From: Pseudomonas sp. GM78
GTDB taxonomy: Bacteria; Pseudomonadota; Gammaproteobacteria; Pseudomonadales; Pseudomonadaceae
NCBI RefSeq assembly: GCF_000282475.1
Contig: NZ_AKJF01000095.1
Coordinates: 22,111 to 86,110, forward strand
Direction of reading: 5' to 3'
Length of the DNA: 64,000 nt
A program made the translations under genes and the position numbers. Below are positions 44,821-53,219 of this stretch, one piece after another. How positions within the stretch are numbered: position 1 is the first letter of the stretch; each line of letters starts with the position of its first letter. The notes under the pieces are model-generated. The model saw only the letters and a list, made by a program, of their open reading frames with translations. It had not been told where the DNA came from and made no database searches.

Positions 44821-45592
44821 CTACTACATTAAATTCAGCGACCCAAAAGTCAGCGAAGACGTCTTGGATTTTCACAACAAAGGTAATTTCACCATCCATG
44901 ACTGCGTCAAAAACATTTCTTCGCTGCACAACCTCCCAGAACATTTGCTCTCAGATTTGACAGGAAATGAACTGCAAATATACCCTGACATGGATATCAC
45001 GACAAATGAACCTATACTCGACACGCTTGCAACTTCAAGCCCACTCTATCGAAATCAATCATGTGATTTTTTTGATGCGAGCGGCATTGCTTTTGAATCA
45101 ATAAAGAAACTAATTAGCCCATTACTAAGAAAAGACGAAACCACGAACAAAAGAGGTTACCCGAGTGCGGGCGCACTTTACTCAGTTGAAGTGTTTTGCT
45201 GCTCCCTATCACCCGACAACACATGGCCTTGTAGTGAAAAAATATTACACCTACTACCAAACTCTAGAAAATTTGAAGTAATACAGGACAGTTTCGACAA
45301 TAGCTTATTGACAGAGGCGATATTACCCCAAGGACACAAAATTGGAAATCCTAGCGTAGCCATTATTTACGCCATGTACATCCCGAAAACATTGTTCAAA
45401 TATCGCTATCGTGGATACAGACTAGCTCTCATGGAAATCGGTTCAATGTACATGCTAGCCGACCTCCAATGCAAACACTTAAATCTCAAAAGCCGTCAGT
45501 GGTCTGGGTATACCGACAACATGCTGTGCAGAGCACTGGGCTTAAATCCAACTCTTTTCTTCCCTTCGTGCGTACACTTAATTGGTGCCTAA
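44801..45592 (+). CDS. mcbC: McbC-like flavin dehydrogenase (SagB family)
   Basis: A 263-residue nitroreductase-fold enzyme that oxidises azolines to thiazoles and oxazoles. The FMN-binding KRGYPSAGALYSVEVF is the SagB/McbC signature, and KYRYRGYRLALMEIGSMYMLADL carries the Lys-Tyr pair just before RGYR that is catalytically important in related dehydrogenases. It overlaps mcbB and lies 2 bp before the likely TTG start of mcbD. E. coli McbC has 272 residues. Low GC matches the rest of the island. Confidence 0.88.
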   Translation: MKNIPHDYYIKFSDPKVSEDVLDFHNKGNFTIHDCVKNISSLHNLPEHLLSDLTGNELQIYPDMDITTNEPILDTLATSSPLYRNQSCDFFDASGIAFESIKKLISPLLRKDETTNKRGYPSAGALYSVEVFCCSLSPDNTWPCSEKILHLLPNSRKFEVIQDSFDNSLLTEAILPQGHKIGNPSVAIIYAMYIPKTLFKYRYRGYRLALMEIGSMYMLADLQCKHLNLKSRQWSGYTDNMLCRALGLNPTLFFPSCVHLIGA

Positions 45593-45594
45593 AA

Positions 45595-46797
45595 TTGAAA
45601 ATTTCAACGCATAACTATGATTCGTCGCTACCTGGGCAAATGTGGTATCAGCCCCCATGTACTTTTGAGTTCCCATTTTGCTCTGAAATCAGTGATCAAT
45701 GGAACTCCATAGGTTCAGGAATCGGCACAAGCTCAACATCAGTAAAAGCCGCCTTAGGCGAATACTTTGAGAGGCGTCATTTCCATCTAGAAATATTGCC
45801 AGATAGCTATTCTAGCCTAGAGAAAAAACTCACACCAAATGAGGTAAAAAAATTCATTAAAGCATTCAATCAAACCGCATCGAAAAATACGAATCTAACA
45901 TGTTTGAAAAGTCGAAAATTAAATATGATTTCAGCCACACGCATTTCTGATTTTTCAGCCTGCGCAATCCCGTCTGTATGTATTTCTCTTACGCACGACA
46001 AAAGTGAAGACAACAAGATCTACCCCAATCGTGACACTTGCGGGTGTAGCTTTCATTGGAATTCAGAATCTGCCGTACTTGGTTCTATCAAAGAATCATT
46101 GGAGCGCCAATTTCTCACGCGATTCTGGCTAACCAATCAATATAAAGGAATAATTGACGCAAATGAGATACCAACCAGGATAAAAACGCTTCCTTCTTAT
46201 GGACTCTTCAACGCCTTAAAAAAATCAGGACAATTGCTAACAATTGACATTTCTGACGAAAAATTTCCAGGAGTATGTCTACTGACAATTTACGGCGCCA
46301 ACGACCCGACTCGAAACGTTCAGTATTGCGCAGGTATGTCGTACTCAGAAAACCGATCTGAAGCGCTGGATAAATCCATCCTTGAATTATGGCAAACATT
46401 CAGATTTATGAATTTATTCAGGGTGTTGCGTGGTAACACAGACTCTCTTGAAGACTCTTATATTCGTCACTTTCTAAAATGCAACTCATACAAGACCTTC
46501 GAGGAAATCTCATCAAAAATTGATTACGCGCTCATATCACGCAACGAAATCCAACCATCCAAACTAAACATTGAAACCCTAATCAGAAGCCTGAGAACAC
46601 AAAATATTGAAGGTTACCTTTACATAAAAGCCGTAAAAATAGACAACATCAAATATACTTTCTGCAAGTTCATCTCACCCTCATTATTTATGCACATGAA
46701 CAACTCAAAAAACATAAACATAGACAACGACTACTCAGCCTCTTTTCTACCCGCAATAAATGAAGACAGAAAAGAAAAAATGGTCCCATTCCCCTAG
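45595..46797 (+). CDS. mcbD: McbD-like YcaO cyclodehydratase
   Basis: A 400-residue YcaO-domain ATP-dependent enzyme that activates the precursor backbone to form azolines. ALGEYFERRHF, YPNRDTCGCSFHWNSE, GMSYSENRSEALDKSILELWQ and the C-terminal MVPFP are all shared with E. coli McbD. The frame is open from 45469, but those codons overlap mcbC in another frame; TTG 45595, two bases after the mcbC stop, gives a 52-residue N-terminus before the YcaO block, as in E. coli (396 residues). GTG 45568 is the alternative. Assignment of family is very secure; start is not. Confidence 0.92.
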   Translation: MKISTHNYDSSLPGQMWYQPPCTFEFPFCSEISDQWNSIGSGIGTSSTSVKAALGEYFERRHFHLEILPDSYSSLEKKLTPNEVKKFIKAFNQTASKNTNLTCLKSRKLNMISATRISDFSACAIPSVCISLTHDKSEDNKIYPNRDTCGCSFHWNSESAVLGSIKESLERQFLTRFWLTNQYKGIIDANEIPTRIKTLPSYGLFNALKKSGQLLTIDISDEKFPGVCLLTIYGANDPTRNVQYCAGMSYSENRSEALDKSILELWQTFRFMNLFRVLRGNTDSLEDSYIRHFLKCNSYKTFEEISSKIDYALISRNEIQPSKLNIETLIRSLRTQNIEGYLYIKAVKIDNIKYTFCKFISPSLFMHMNNSKNINIDNDYSASFLPAINEDRKEKMVPFP

Positions 46798-46809
46798 AGA
46801 AAATTGATC

Positions 46810-47553
46810 ATGAGCAAAAATATCCCCCCCAGAGTTCTGACCCTAACATCAATATTTATGAAAGAGCAACTAAAAGAACCCGTCGCCTTCTTCTGGATCA
46901 TGATATCACCATGTGCAATGTTCTACTTTTTTGCAGTCACCAGGCAAGACCCCAACTATTACCTGAACAACTACACATCAACATCAGCATGGTTCTATGC
47001 CTACATCTCATCTAGCGTCGCATTGTTTGGATTTGCCTTCTACATCATCGGAAGAAGAGAAAGCGGATTCACCCGGTCATTTATCTACTCCCAAGACTCG
47101 AAACTTATTTTTCTTTTGTCGCACTTCCTTGCATACTCTTTGATTTCTATAGCATATTGCACCACTTTTTACCTGACAACCAAACTCCCGTTCGGGGACT
47201 ACTCCGCAATTGAGCTACTTAATATAGCGCTACGCTTTTACATTTGCTTCATCATGTTTTGCACTTTTGGCGCAGCATTTTCATTGCTGCCAATAAATTT
47301 TCAAAACTCGAATACATTGCTATCCATTTTTTCGTTCTGCATGCTGATTCTCGGCGTGATGAGTACCAGCACAGCCAACTACATCACCGACAACCTAAAC
47401 CTTGCAAACCCTCTAACACTTGCAAGCCAGTTAATGGCGCAAGGCATTGAATCCAACAAGCTCATTACATGCACAATAATTACTTTATTTATTATAGCGC
47501 TGCACAAAACCTTCAAGCACCTAAGAATAAACCCCGTATGGAGTCGATACTAA
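46810..47553 (+). CDS. mcbE: McbE-like ABC export permease
   Basis: A 247-residue membrane protein with about six helices (for example FFWIMISPCAMFYFFAV, FYAYISSSVALFGFAFYIIG, LLSIFSFCMLILGVMST), ABC-2 type. ATG 46810 is 12 bp after mcbD. Together with the next gene it would export the mature microcin and so give self-protection. E. coli McbE has 241 residues. Its TAA overlaps the mcbF ATG (TAATG). Confidence 0.85.
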   Translation: MSKNIPPRVLTLTSIFMKEQLKEPVAFFWIMISPCAMFYFFAVTRQDPNYYLNNYTSTSAWFYAYISSSVALFGFAFYIIGRRESGFTRSFIYSQDSKLIFLLSHFLAYSLISIAYCTTFYLTTKLPFGDYSAIELLNIALRFYICFIMFCTFGAAFSLLPINFQNSNTLLSIFSFCMLILGVMSTSTANYITDNLNLANPLTLASQLMAQGIESNKLITCTIITLFIIALHKTFKHLRINPVWSRY

Positions 47554-48272
47554 TGAGAAAATTCAAGGCGCAGAACATTGATTTCGCCTACCCAAACACT
47601 CCTCTTTTGACCCAGGCTTCCCTCGAAGTATCCCAGGGTGAAATCGTCGGCATCTTAGGACCCAACGGATCAGGCAAAACTTCTTTTTTTGACATTGCAT
47701 GTGAACTTAAACAAGCAAACTCAGGTTTGATAAAAAACGACTTCAGTCACTTCCTATATCTCTCTCAAATCATCAGCACTCCCCCGCCGCTTCGCATGCG
47801 TGATATTTTTAAAATGGTGACTGCATTATCTTCAAGCGAATCCATGACACAAGAAAAAACGTTGAAAAAACTATCCACATGGAGTCCTGCGATAGTGAGC
47901 CGCTACCAAAATATATGGAACAAAAAATCGGCGCTGTGCAGTTACGGAGAAACGCGCTGGTTCTTCACCCTCACGCTCCTTTCAATGTCTGCAGACTTCG
48001 TGGTGCTCGACGAACCGACTGCGGGTGTCGACCCGGAGTTTCGTCACTATATTTGGCAATGCCTTCACGGCGCGGCACAGGAAGGCACTGCCATTCTGGT
48101 TTCTTCTCACAATGTCGAGGAGGTGATCAGCCACTGTGATTATTTCTATATGATCAGCCAACAACGCTTCAATCGCTTCGCCAATGGAAACGAATTCATG
48201 CATCGGTATGGAACAAAGACTGTGGATGATGCATTTATCCGAGCCGTTACTGAACCTGTATTCGCAGCATAA
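47553..48272 (+). CDS. mcbF: McbF-like ABC exporter ATPase
   Basis: A 239-residue ATPase. Walker A GPNGSGKT at residues 36-43; signature-like SYGETRW in place of LSGGQ; Walker B FVVLDEPTAGVDP; H-loop SSHNVEEV. ATG 47553 has GGAG at 47540 and overlaps the mcbE stop; the E. coli protein has 247 residues. Base composition changes within the gene: the first half is AT-rich like the island, and the part after about 47935 is close to host GC. No gene follows before the DUF971 repeat. Confidence 0.87.
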   Translation: MRKFKAQNIDFAYPNTPLLTQASLEVSQGEIVGILGPNGSGKTSFFDIACELKQANSGLIKNDFSHFLYLSQIISTPPPLRMRDIFKMVTALSSSESMTQEKTLKKLSTWSPAIVSRYQNIWNKKSALCSYGETRWFFTLTLLSMSADFVVLDEPTAGVDPEFRHYIWQCLHGAAQEGTAILVSSHNVEEVISHCDYFYMISQQRFNRFANGNEFMHRYGTKTVDDAFIRAVTEPVFAA

Positions 48273-48309
48273 GCCACTCGCGAATGCTGTTGATCATTTA
48301 ACGTCGATA

Positions 48310-48585
48310 TCAAGTTAAGGCTGCTAGATAGTCCCAGGGGTAGATCCCCCGTTCATGCCCATCACTGAACACCAGCTGCACCCCATACCCCTGCGAGTTC
48401 ACCTCGACCAACCGAACACGGGCGTCGACCAGCGGCGCCATCCCGCGCAATCGAAACGCCCGGCACTGCGAGCACGGGCACTGGCGGCGCAACTCGGCAT
48501 GGTCCAGCCACTGCTCGCGGCCATCCGGCCAGTTCAAGCGCAGCCGCTGCCTGCTGCGGGAATTGCCCACTGCCACCGGGTTCAT
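48310..48585 (-). CDS. DUF971 protein, intact copy at the right boundary of the island
   Basis: A 91-residue DUF971 protein (gamma-butyrobetaine hydroxylase N-terminal-like fold) with LRLNWPDGREQWLDHAELRR, QCPCSQCRAFRLRG and GVQLVFSDGHERGIYPWDYL. The Cys-x-Cys-x2-Cys in CPCSQC may bind a metal. It overlaps the HEAT-repeat gene by 4 bp (ATGA), showing that it is the operonic, native copy. Function in this operon unknown; DUF971 domains are sometimes linked to Fe-S handling. Confidence 0.88.
   Translation of the reverse strand: MNPVAVGNSRSRQRLRLNWPDGREQWLDHAELRRQCPCSQCRAFRLRGMAPLVDARVRLVEVNSQGYGVQLVFSDGHERGIYPWDYLAALT
48333..48544. repeat. Right member of the 212-bp direct repeat
   Basis: Ungapped partner of 42994-43205, about 94 percent identical, same orientation. 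It lies inside the intact DUF971 gene. Confidence 0.85.
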
Positions 48586-49544
48586 TGCAGCTGACTCAGG
48601 GCAATGCGCACTGCTTTGCGCACCTCGGGATCGCCATCGTCCTGCGCGGCCAGCAGCGGTGCGATAGCGCTTTTTTCATTCAGTTCGCCGAGGGCCAGGG
48701 CGGCTTCCTTGCGCAGGTTGCTGATGCGGTGGCCGAGGGTTTCGATCAGCGCGTCGAGGGCCGGGACGTAACGCAAGCGGCCGAGGCTGCGGGTGGCGCG
48801 CAGGCGCACTTGCCAGTAATCGTCGCTCAAGGCCTGGACCAATGCCGGGCCGGCGTCGATGTGGCCGACCTTGCCCAGGGTGGTGGCGGCTTCTTCGCGT
48901 ACTTGCCAGGCCTGATCCTGCAAGGCCTGGCGCAAGGCCGGCAGCACCTGTGCGTCAGAGGCCAGGCCGAGTGCTCCGGTGGCGGCGCGGCGCACTTCGG
49001 TGTCCGGGTCGGCACTGGCCAGTCGAGCCAGGGCCGGCAAGGCGTCGAGTTGTTTGAGCCAACCCAGCACGCCGACGGCTTCACGGCGGACATTGGCCTC
49101 CTGATCGCTTAACGCAACCAGCGCCGCCGGGGCCGCCTGCGGGTAGCGCAACTCGCGCAAGGCCCTGAACGCCGCAATGCGCACGCCGATGTCGGCATGC
49201 CCGGTCCACGGCAGGATCACCCCGCCCGCCGCTTCGCTCTTGAGCAGGCTGAGGCTTTGCGCGGCGGCGGCTTGCACCGCTGCGGATGGATCGGTCAGCG
49301 CCTGGCACAGCGCTTCGACCACAGGTTCATCCTCCCAGGCTTCCAGCAACCGCGCGGCTTCGGCGCGGACGTCTTCGGCCGGGTCCCCGGCCAATCGGTT
49401 GACCAGCCACAGCAGGCCGTCCGGCTCTTCCAGGTCGGCCAGTTCGATCAGGGCGATGCGGCGCACGCCGGCATCGTCGTCAGTCAGGCGCGGTTGCAGG
49501 GCGAGAATTTCATCGTTATCGGTTACATCGAATAGTGAGGTCAT
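48582..49544 (-). CDS. HEAT-repeat protein
   Basis: A 320-residue protein built almost entirely of HEAT/PBS-lyase-like helical repeats (for example DAGVRRIALIELADLEEPDGLLWLV, DPSAAVQAAAAQSLSLLK, DTEVRRAATGALGLAS, WQVREEAATTLGKVG, YWQVRLRATRSLGRL, DPEVRKAVRIAL). No catalytic residues are evident; it is probably a protein-binding scaffold. It overlaps both the ABC ATPase gene upstream and DUF971 downstream by 4 bp, so it belongs to the AprAB-like operon. Confidence 0.9.
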   Translation of the reverse strand: MTSLFDVTDNDEILALQPRLTDDDAGVRRIALIELADLEEPDGLLWLVNRLAGDPAEDVRAEAARLLEAWEDEPVVEALCQALTDPSAAVQAAAAQSLSLLKSEAAGGVILPWTGHADIGVRIAAFRALRELRYPQAAPAALVALSDQEANVRREAVGVLGWLKQLDALPALARLASADPDTEVRRAATGALGLASDAQVLPALRQALQDQAWQVREEAATTLGKVGHIDAGPALVQALSDDYWQVRLRATRSLGRLRYVPALDALIETLGHRISNLRKEAALALGELNEKSAIAPLLAAQDDGDPEVRKAVRIALSQLQ

Positions 49545-50389
49545 AGGGCAAATCGCGGCAGTTTGTTTTCAGGGGGAAGTCCGAGAGGGTTCAGGCGTGG
49601 CAGCTGCCGACCGTCTTCGTGACGCAGGAGTTCGAGGCAGTGACGTTTCAAGCGGGAAAATTCATGGCTGGTCACCAGTTCGGTGGTGCGTGGCCGGGGG
49701 AAATCCAGGCGCAGGTCTTCGATGATCCGACCGGGACGCGTGCTCATCACCAGCAGGCGATCGGCGAGGAACAGTGCCTCGTCGATGTCATGGGTGACGA
49801 ACACCACGGTGGTGCGAATCCGCGTCCAGATGTCCAGCAGCAGTTCCTGCATGTTCAAGCGGGTCAGGGCATCGAGAGCGCCGAACGGCTCGTCCATGAG
49901 CAATAGCCGTGGACGATTGACCAGCACCCGGGCGATTTCCACCCGTTGCTGCATGCCACCGGAGAGCTGGTCCGGCCAGCGCTCGGCGAAGCCTTCAAGA
50001 CCCACCAGGTTGAGGATTTCATCGGCGGCCTTGTGGCGTTCGGTTTTCTCGATGCCGCGCATTTTCAGGCCGAATGCAACGTTGTCGCGCACCGTGCGCC
50101 AGGGGAACAGTGTGTGTTGCTGGAACACCATGCCGCGTTGCGGCGACGGGCCGGACACCGCCGCGCCATCGACCTTGAGGCTGCCAGCGCGCGGTTGCAG
50201 GTGACCGGCCAGCGCACCGAGCAAGGTAGACTTGCCGCAACCGGACGGCCCGAGGATGCACACGAATTGCCCCGGTTCGATCTGGCAATCGAGGCCCTGC
50301 ACGGCTTCAAAGGCGGCACTGCCCTCGCCCAGGCTGATCGACAGACCGCGGATATCGATCCGCCCTTCAGGCTGTTGAAACACACTCAT
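49541..50389 (-). CDS. ABC transporter ATPase, nitrate/sulfonate/taurine type (SsuB/TauB-like)
   Basis: A 282-residue ATPase. Walker A GPSGCGKST, signature LSGGMQQRVEIARVL, Walker B LLLMDEPFGALD, H-loop FVTHDIDEA; these fit the SsuB/TauB/NrtD group. ATG 50389 shares one base with the permease stop (TGATG). The longer open frame upstream lies in the permease gene. It powers the importer formed with the next two genes. Confidence 0.92.
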   Translation of the reverse strand: MSVFQQPEGRIDIRGLSISLGEGSAAFEAVQGLDCQIEPGQFVCILGPSGCGKSTLLGALAGHLQPRAGSLKVDGAAVSGPSPQRGMVFQQHTLFPWRTVRDNVAFGLKMRGIEKTERHKAADEILNLVGLEGFAERWPDQLSGGMQQRVEIARVLVNRPRLLLMDEPFGALDALTRLNMQELLLDIWTRIRTTVVFVTHDIDEALFLADRLLVMSTRPGRIIEDLRLDFPRPRTTELVTSHEFSRLKRHCLELLRHEDGRQLPRLNPLGLPPENKLPRFAL

Positions 50390-51171
50390 CAGGCTTTTCC
50401 TCGTGGTCGATGCCAAGGCGTGAACACGCCGCCCAGGCGTTTGATCAGCAGACTGCTGCCCATCCCGAGTACGCCGATCAGCAACATGCCGACCACGATG
50501 TCGGGGTAGTTCTGGATGGTGTAGGACTCCCAGGTGTAATAGCCGATGCCGTACTGGCCGGAGATCATCTCGGCGGTCACCAGGCAAAACCACGAGGTGC
50601 CCATGCCGATGGCAAGGCCGGTGATGATGCTCGGTGCGGCACCCGGCAGAATCACTTCCAGCAGCATCGCCCGGCGCCCTGCCCCAAGGCTTTTGGCCGA
50701 GGCGATCAACCGGGGATCGACGCCTTCGACGCCATGCACGGTGTTGAGCAGGATCGGGAACAGGGCACCGGTAAAGGTGATGAAGACCATCGACAGCTCG
50801 GACGAGGGGAACATCAGGATCGCCAGGGGAATCCAGGCCACGGCGGGGATTGGGCGCAGCACTTCCAGCGGTGGCAGCAACAGGTCTTCGGCCCATTTCG
50901 AGCGGCCGATGGCCAGGCCCAGGGCAACGCCGATGACCAGCGCCGCGAGGTAACCGGCGAAGACCCGGCTGAGGCTGCTGCCAAGGTGCCGGGCGAGCTT
51001 GCCGGAGTCACCCAGGCCCAGCGCCGCTTCAATCACGGCCAGCGGGGTCGGGACGTTGGCGAAAGTCACCAGGCCGAGGTTCCAGTGGTGGCTGGCGGCG
51101 AGTTGCCAGAATAGAAGGCAGAGCAGCAGTGAGGCTGCCCTCGGAATCCAGCGTAAAAATGATCCGTACAC
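50389..51171 (-). CDS. ABC transporter permease (SsuC/TauC-like)
   Basis: A 260-residue membrane protein with six helices and EAA loop ASAKSLGAGRRAMLLEVILPGAAP. Start GTG 51171 is chosen because GAGGA precedes it by 7 bases; the open frame upstream runs through a REPIN (51196-51286) and is not coding. The REPIN lies between this gene and the binding-protein gene. Confidence 0.9.
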   Translation of the reverse strand: MYGSFLRWIPRAASLLLCLLFWQLAASHHWNLGLVTFANVPTPLAVIEAALGLGDSGKLARHLGSSLSRVFAGYLAALVIGVALGLAIGRSKWAEDLLLPPLEVLRPIPAVAWIPLAILMFPSSELSMVFITFTGALFPILLNTVHGVEGVDPRLIASAKSLGAGRRAMLLEVILPGAAPSIITGLAIGMGTSWFCLVTAEMISGQYGIGYYTWESYTIQNYPDIVVGMLLIGVLGMGSSLLIKRLGGVFTPWHRPRGKA

Positions 51172-51195
51172 AGTTCTTCCTCTTAACCCAGAACA

Positions 51196-51286
51196 CTGTG
51201 GGAGCGGGCTTGCCCGCGATTGCGGTGGGTCAGCCAACACTAATGCCGACTGATATGCCCCATCGCGGGCAAGCCCGCTCCCACAG
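51196..51286. repeat. REPIN inside the AprAB-like operon
   Basis: CTGTGGGAGCGGGCTTGCCC (51196 on) and the inverted CAAGCCCGCTCCCACAG ending at 51286. It lies between the permease and binding-protein genes within one operon, where it may tune mRNA stability. Confidence 0.85.
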
Positions 51287-51308
51287 GGAATTTCAGCGTA
51301 TTCGGGGG

Positions 51309-52715
51309 TTAGCGCACGGCCACGGCCTGGGTCGTGGCATCTGTGAAGTCGAACACCTTGCCGCCCTGGGCTGTAGCGAATTGCTGAGCCTGGCCCTTGA
51401 GCAGGAACGCACTCAGTTGCCCCTTGGCATCACTGGCAAACCACGCCTGGTCGGCCAGCAACTTGATCCCGCTGTCACTGGCCTGGGCATACACCGCGCG
51501 GATGTTCTTGCCTTCCTGTTTCAGCGCGGCCAGCGCGGTGAAGGCCGCTTGCGCCGAGGCGTATTGGCGGACTTTCGGCTCGCCGCGCACCCAGATCTCG
51601 GCCACGTGGCTGAAGTCGGTGATGGCCTGGCCGCTTGACGCATCCACCGCCTTGAGTGGCGTCTGCGCGTAATTGGCCAGCTGCGCCGTGTAGTCCAGGT
51701 TCGACGCCTTGAACGCGGCGCGAATGTACTGGTCGTCGATGAAGGTATTCAGGTCGAGGCCGCGATCAGCCTTCTTCAACAGCTTGAGGGTGTCGATGGC
51801 GGTGCCGACGGCCTGGCGATATTCCGGCTTCCAGGTCAGGTCGCGGGTTTGCACACCGAGCGGGCCGTGGAACAGGTAGTTGACCTCGGCATCGACCCCG
51901 GTGACCTTGGCGATCAGCTCGCTGTACTTCTCGGGTTCAGCGGCGAGCAACTGGTTGGCTTCGATGCTTGCGCGCAGATAGGCGACGACGATTTCCGGGT
52001 ATTTCTTCGCATAGGCCTGGTCGACCAGCGCCCCGTGGAAGGTCGGCGCGCCGGCCTGGGAACCATCGTAGATCTTGCGCGCGAAGCCACGGCTCGGGAA
52101 CAGTTCGGCGAACGGCACGAAGTCGGCATGGGCGTCGATCTTGCCAGCCTGCAACGCGGAACCGGCGACTTCCGGTGGCTGGGCAATGATGTTCACGTCC
52201 TTGAGCGGGTCCCAGCCCTGGGCCGCCACAGCGCGCAGCAACATGCCGTGGGCGGTGGACGCGAACGGTACGGAAATGGTCTTGCCCTTGAGCTCGGCCA
52301 GTGACTGCACGCCCGATGCGCTCGGCACCACGATGCCGTTGCCACTGCCCTTGGTGCTGCCCGACAGCACACTGATGAACAGGCTGTGCTTGCCGGCGGT
52401 TTCAAACGCCACGCCGTTGAACGAACCGGGGAAATCGGCCATGGCGCCGAAGTCGAGTTTGCCGGCGACCATCTCATTGGTCAGCGGCGCGCCACTGGTG
52501 AAGTTCTTCCACTGCACCTCGTATTGGGCGTCCTTGTAGGGGCCGTCGTGGGGCAGGTATTTGTCCAGCAGGCCCAGCTCGCGGATCAACAGGCCGCCGG
52601 CGGCGCAGTTGATGGTGGTGTCCTGGGTGCCGATGGCAATGCGGATGGTTTCGGCTTGCGCCGACAAGGTGAATGAAGCCAGTACCAGACCGGCCAAAGC
52701 TGCACGCAACATCAT
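51309..52715 (-). CDS. ABC transporter substrate-binding protein (SsuA/NMT1-like)
   Basis: A 468-residue exported protein with signal peptide (MMLRAALAGLVLASFTLSAQA, cleavage before ETIRIAIGTQD). TINCAAGGLLIRELGLLDKYLP, then NEMVAGKLDFGAMADFPG and AFASTAHGML-like VPFASTAHGMLLRAVA are typical of this binding family. It is longer than most SsuA proteins (about 320 residues), with a C-terminal extension of more than 100 residues. ATG 52715 has GGGGA 8 bases upstream. It probably binds an organosulfur or nitrogen anion. Confidence 0.9.
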   Translation of the reverse strand: MMLRAALAGLVLASFTLSAQAETIRIAIGTQDTTINCAAGGLLIRELGLLDKYLPHDGPYKDAQYEVQWKNFTSGAPLTNEMVAGKLDFGAMADFPGSFNGVAFETAGKHSLFISVLSGSTKGSGNGIVVPSASGVQSLAELKGKTISVPFASTAHGMLLRAVAAQGWDPLKDVNIIAQPPEVAGSALQAGKIDAHADFVPFAELFPSRGFARKIYDGSQAGAPTFHGALVDQAYAKKYPEIVVAYLRASIEANQLLAAEPEKYSELIAKVTGVDAEVNYLFHGPLGVQTRDLTWKPEYRQAVGTAIDTLKLLKKADRGLDLNTFIDDQYIRAAFKASNLDYTAQLANYAQTPLKAVDASSGQAITDFSHVAEIWVRGEPKVRQYASAQAAFTALAALKQEGKNIRAVYAQASDSGIKLLADQAWFASDAKGQLSAFLLKGQAQQFATAQGGKVFDFTDATTQAVAVR

Positions 52716-52847
52716 GAGTGTTTCCCCTCGAATCATTTATAGGATGTTCGTCTCCGCCACGATCAGGGCGTGGTGGGAAACGAGGGGTGTTTTTCAGTAC
52801 AGCGTCCGGTGTCGCCGGGTAGCTCTTTCGGGTTGTCACAAAACCAA

Positions 52848-52936
52848 TGTAGGAGTGAGCCTGCTCGCGATGGCGATGGCACATCCAACATCTCATTGTC
52901 TGACCCACTGCGATCGCGAGCAGGCTCACTCCTACA
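52848..52936. repeat. REPIN between binding-protein and ferredoxin genes
   Basis: TGTAGGAGTGAGCCTGCTCG and inverted CAGGCTCACTCCTACA enclose a short spacer. The gap 52716-52947 contains only this element and no gene. Confidence 0.85.
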
Positions 52937-52947
52937 GGGATTGGGTT

Positions 52948-53193
52948 TCAGCGCAGGAGGTAAGGGATATCCACTTTCACGGCGCCAGTCGGGCAGTCCT
53001 TTTCACAGGGCATGCAGTACCAGCATTCATCGAAGGCCATGTAGGCCTTTTGTGTGGCCGGGTTGATCGCCAGCAAGTCCATCGGACAGACGTCGACGCA
53101 CACGGTGCAGCCTTTGTGGGCGATGCAAAGGTCCTCGTCGACGGTGACCGGTGCATTGGAGCGAAAGAATATTTCCTGGGGTTGGTAGGCCAT
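52948..53193 (-). CDS. AprB-like ferredoxin with two [4Fe-4S] clusters
   Basis: An 81-residue ferredoxin. DLCIAHKGCTVCVDVCPMDLL and DECWYCMPCEKDCPTGAV give the eight cysteines for two clusters; ECWYCMPCEKDCP closely resembles AprB of adenylylsulfate reductase (ECWECYSCIKICP in the sulfate-reducer protein, from memory). The long C-terminal tail of AprB is missing. ATG 53193 (MAYQPQEIFF) is likely; ATG 53217 is possible and would overlap the AprA-like gene. Confidence 0.9.
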   Translation of the reverse strand: MAYQPQEIFFRSNAPVTVDEDLCIAHKGCTVCVDVCPMDLLAINPATQKAYMAFDECWYCMPCEKDCPTGAVKVDIPYLLR

Positions 53194-53219
53194 TTCACGT
53201 TTTCTCTCTAGTGTCATGC

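Noticed and set aside
45469-45594. Upstream extension of the YcaO ORF
   Set aside because: It lies wholly within mcbC in another frame; the TTG just after the mcbC stop gives the same N-terminal length as E. coli McbD.
43250-48300. Integrative element with integrase at the microcin island
   Set aside because: No integrase, transposase, relaxase or tRNA attachment site is visible; the only boundary marks are the DUF971 repeats.
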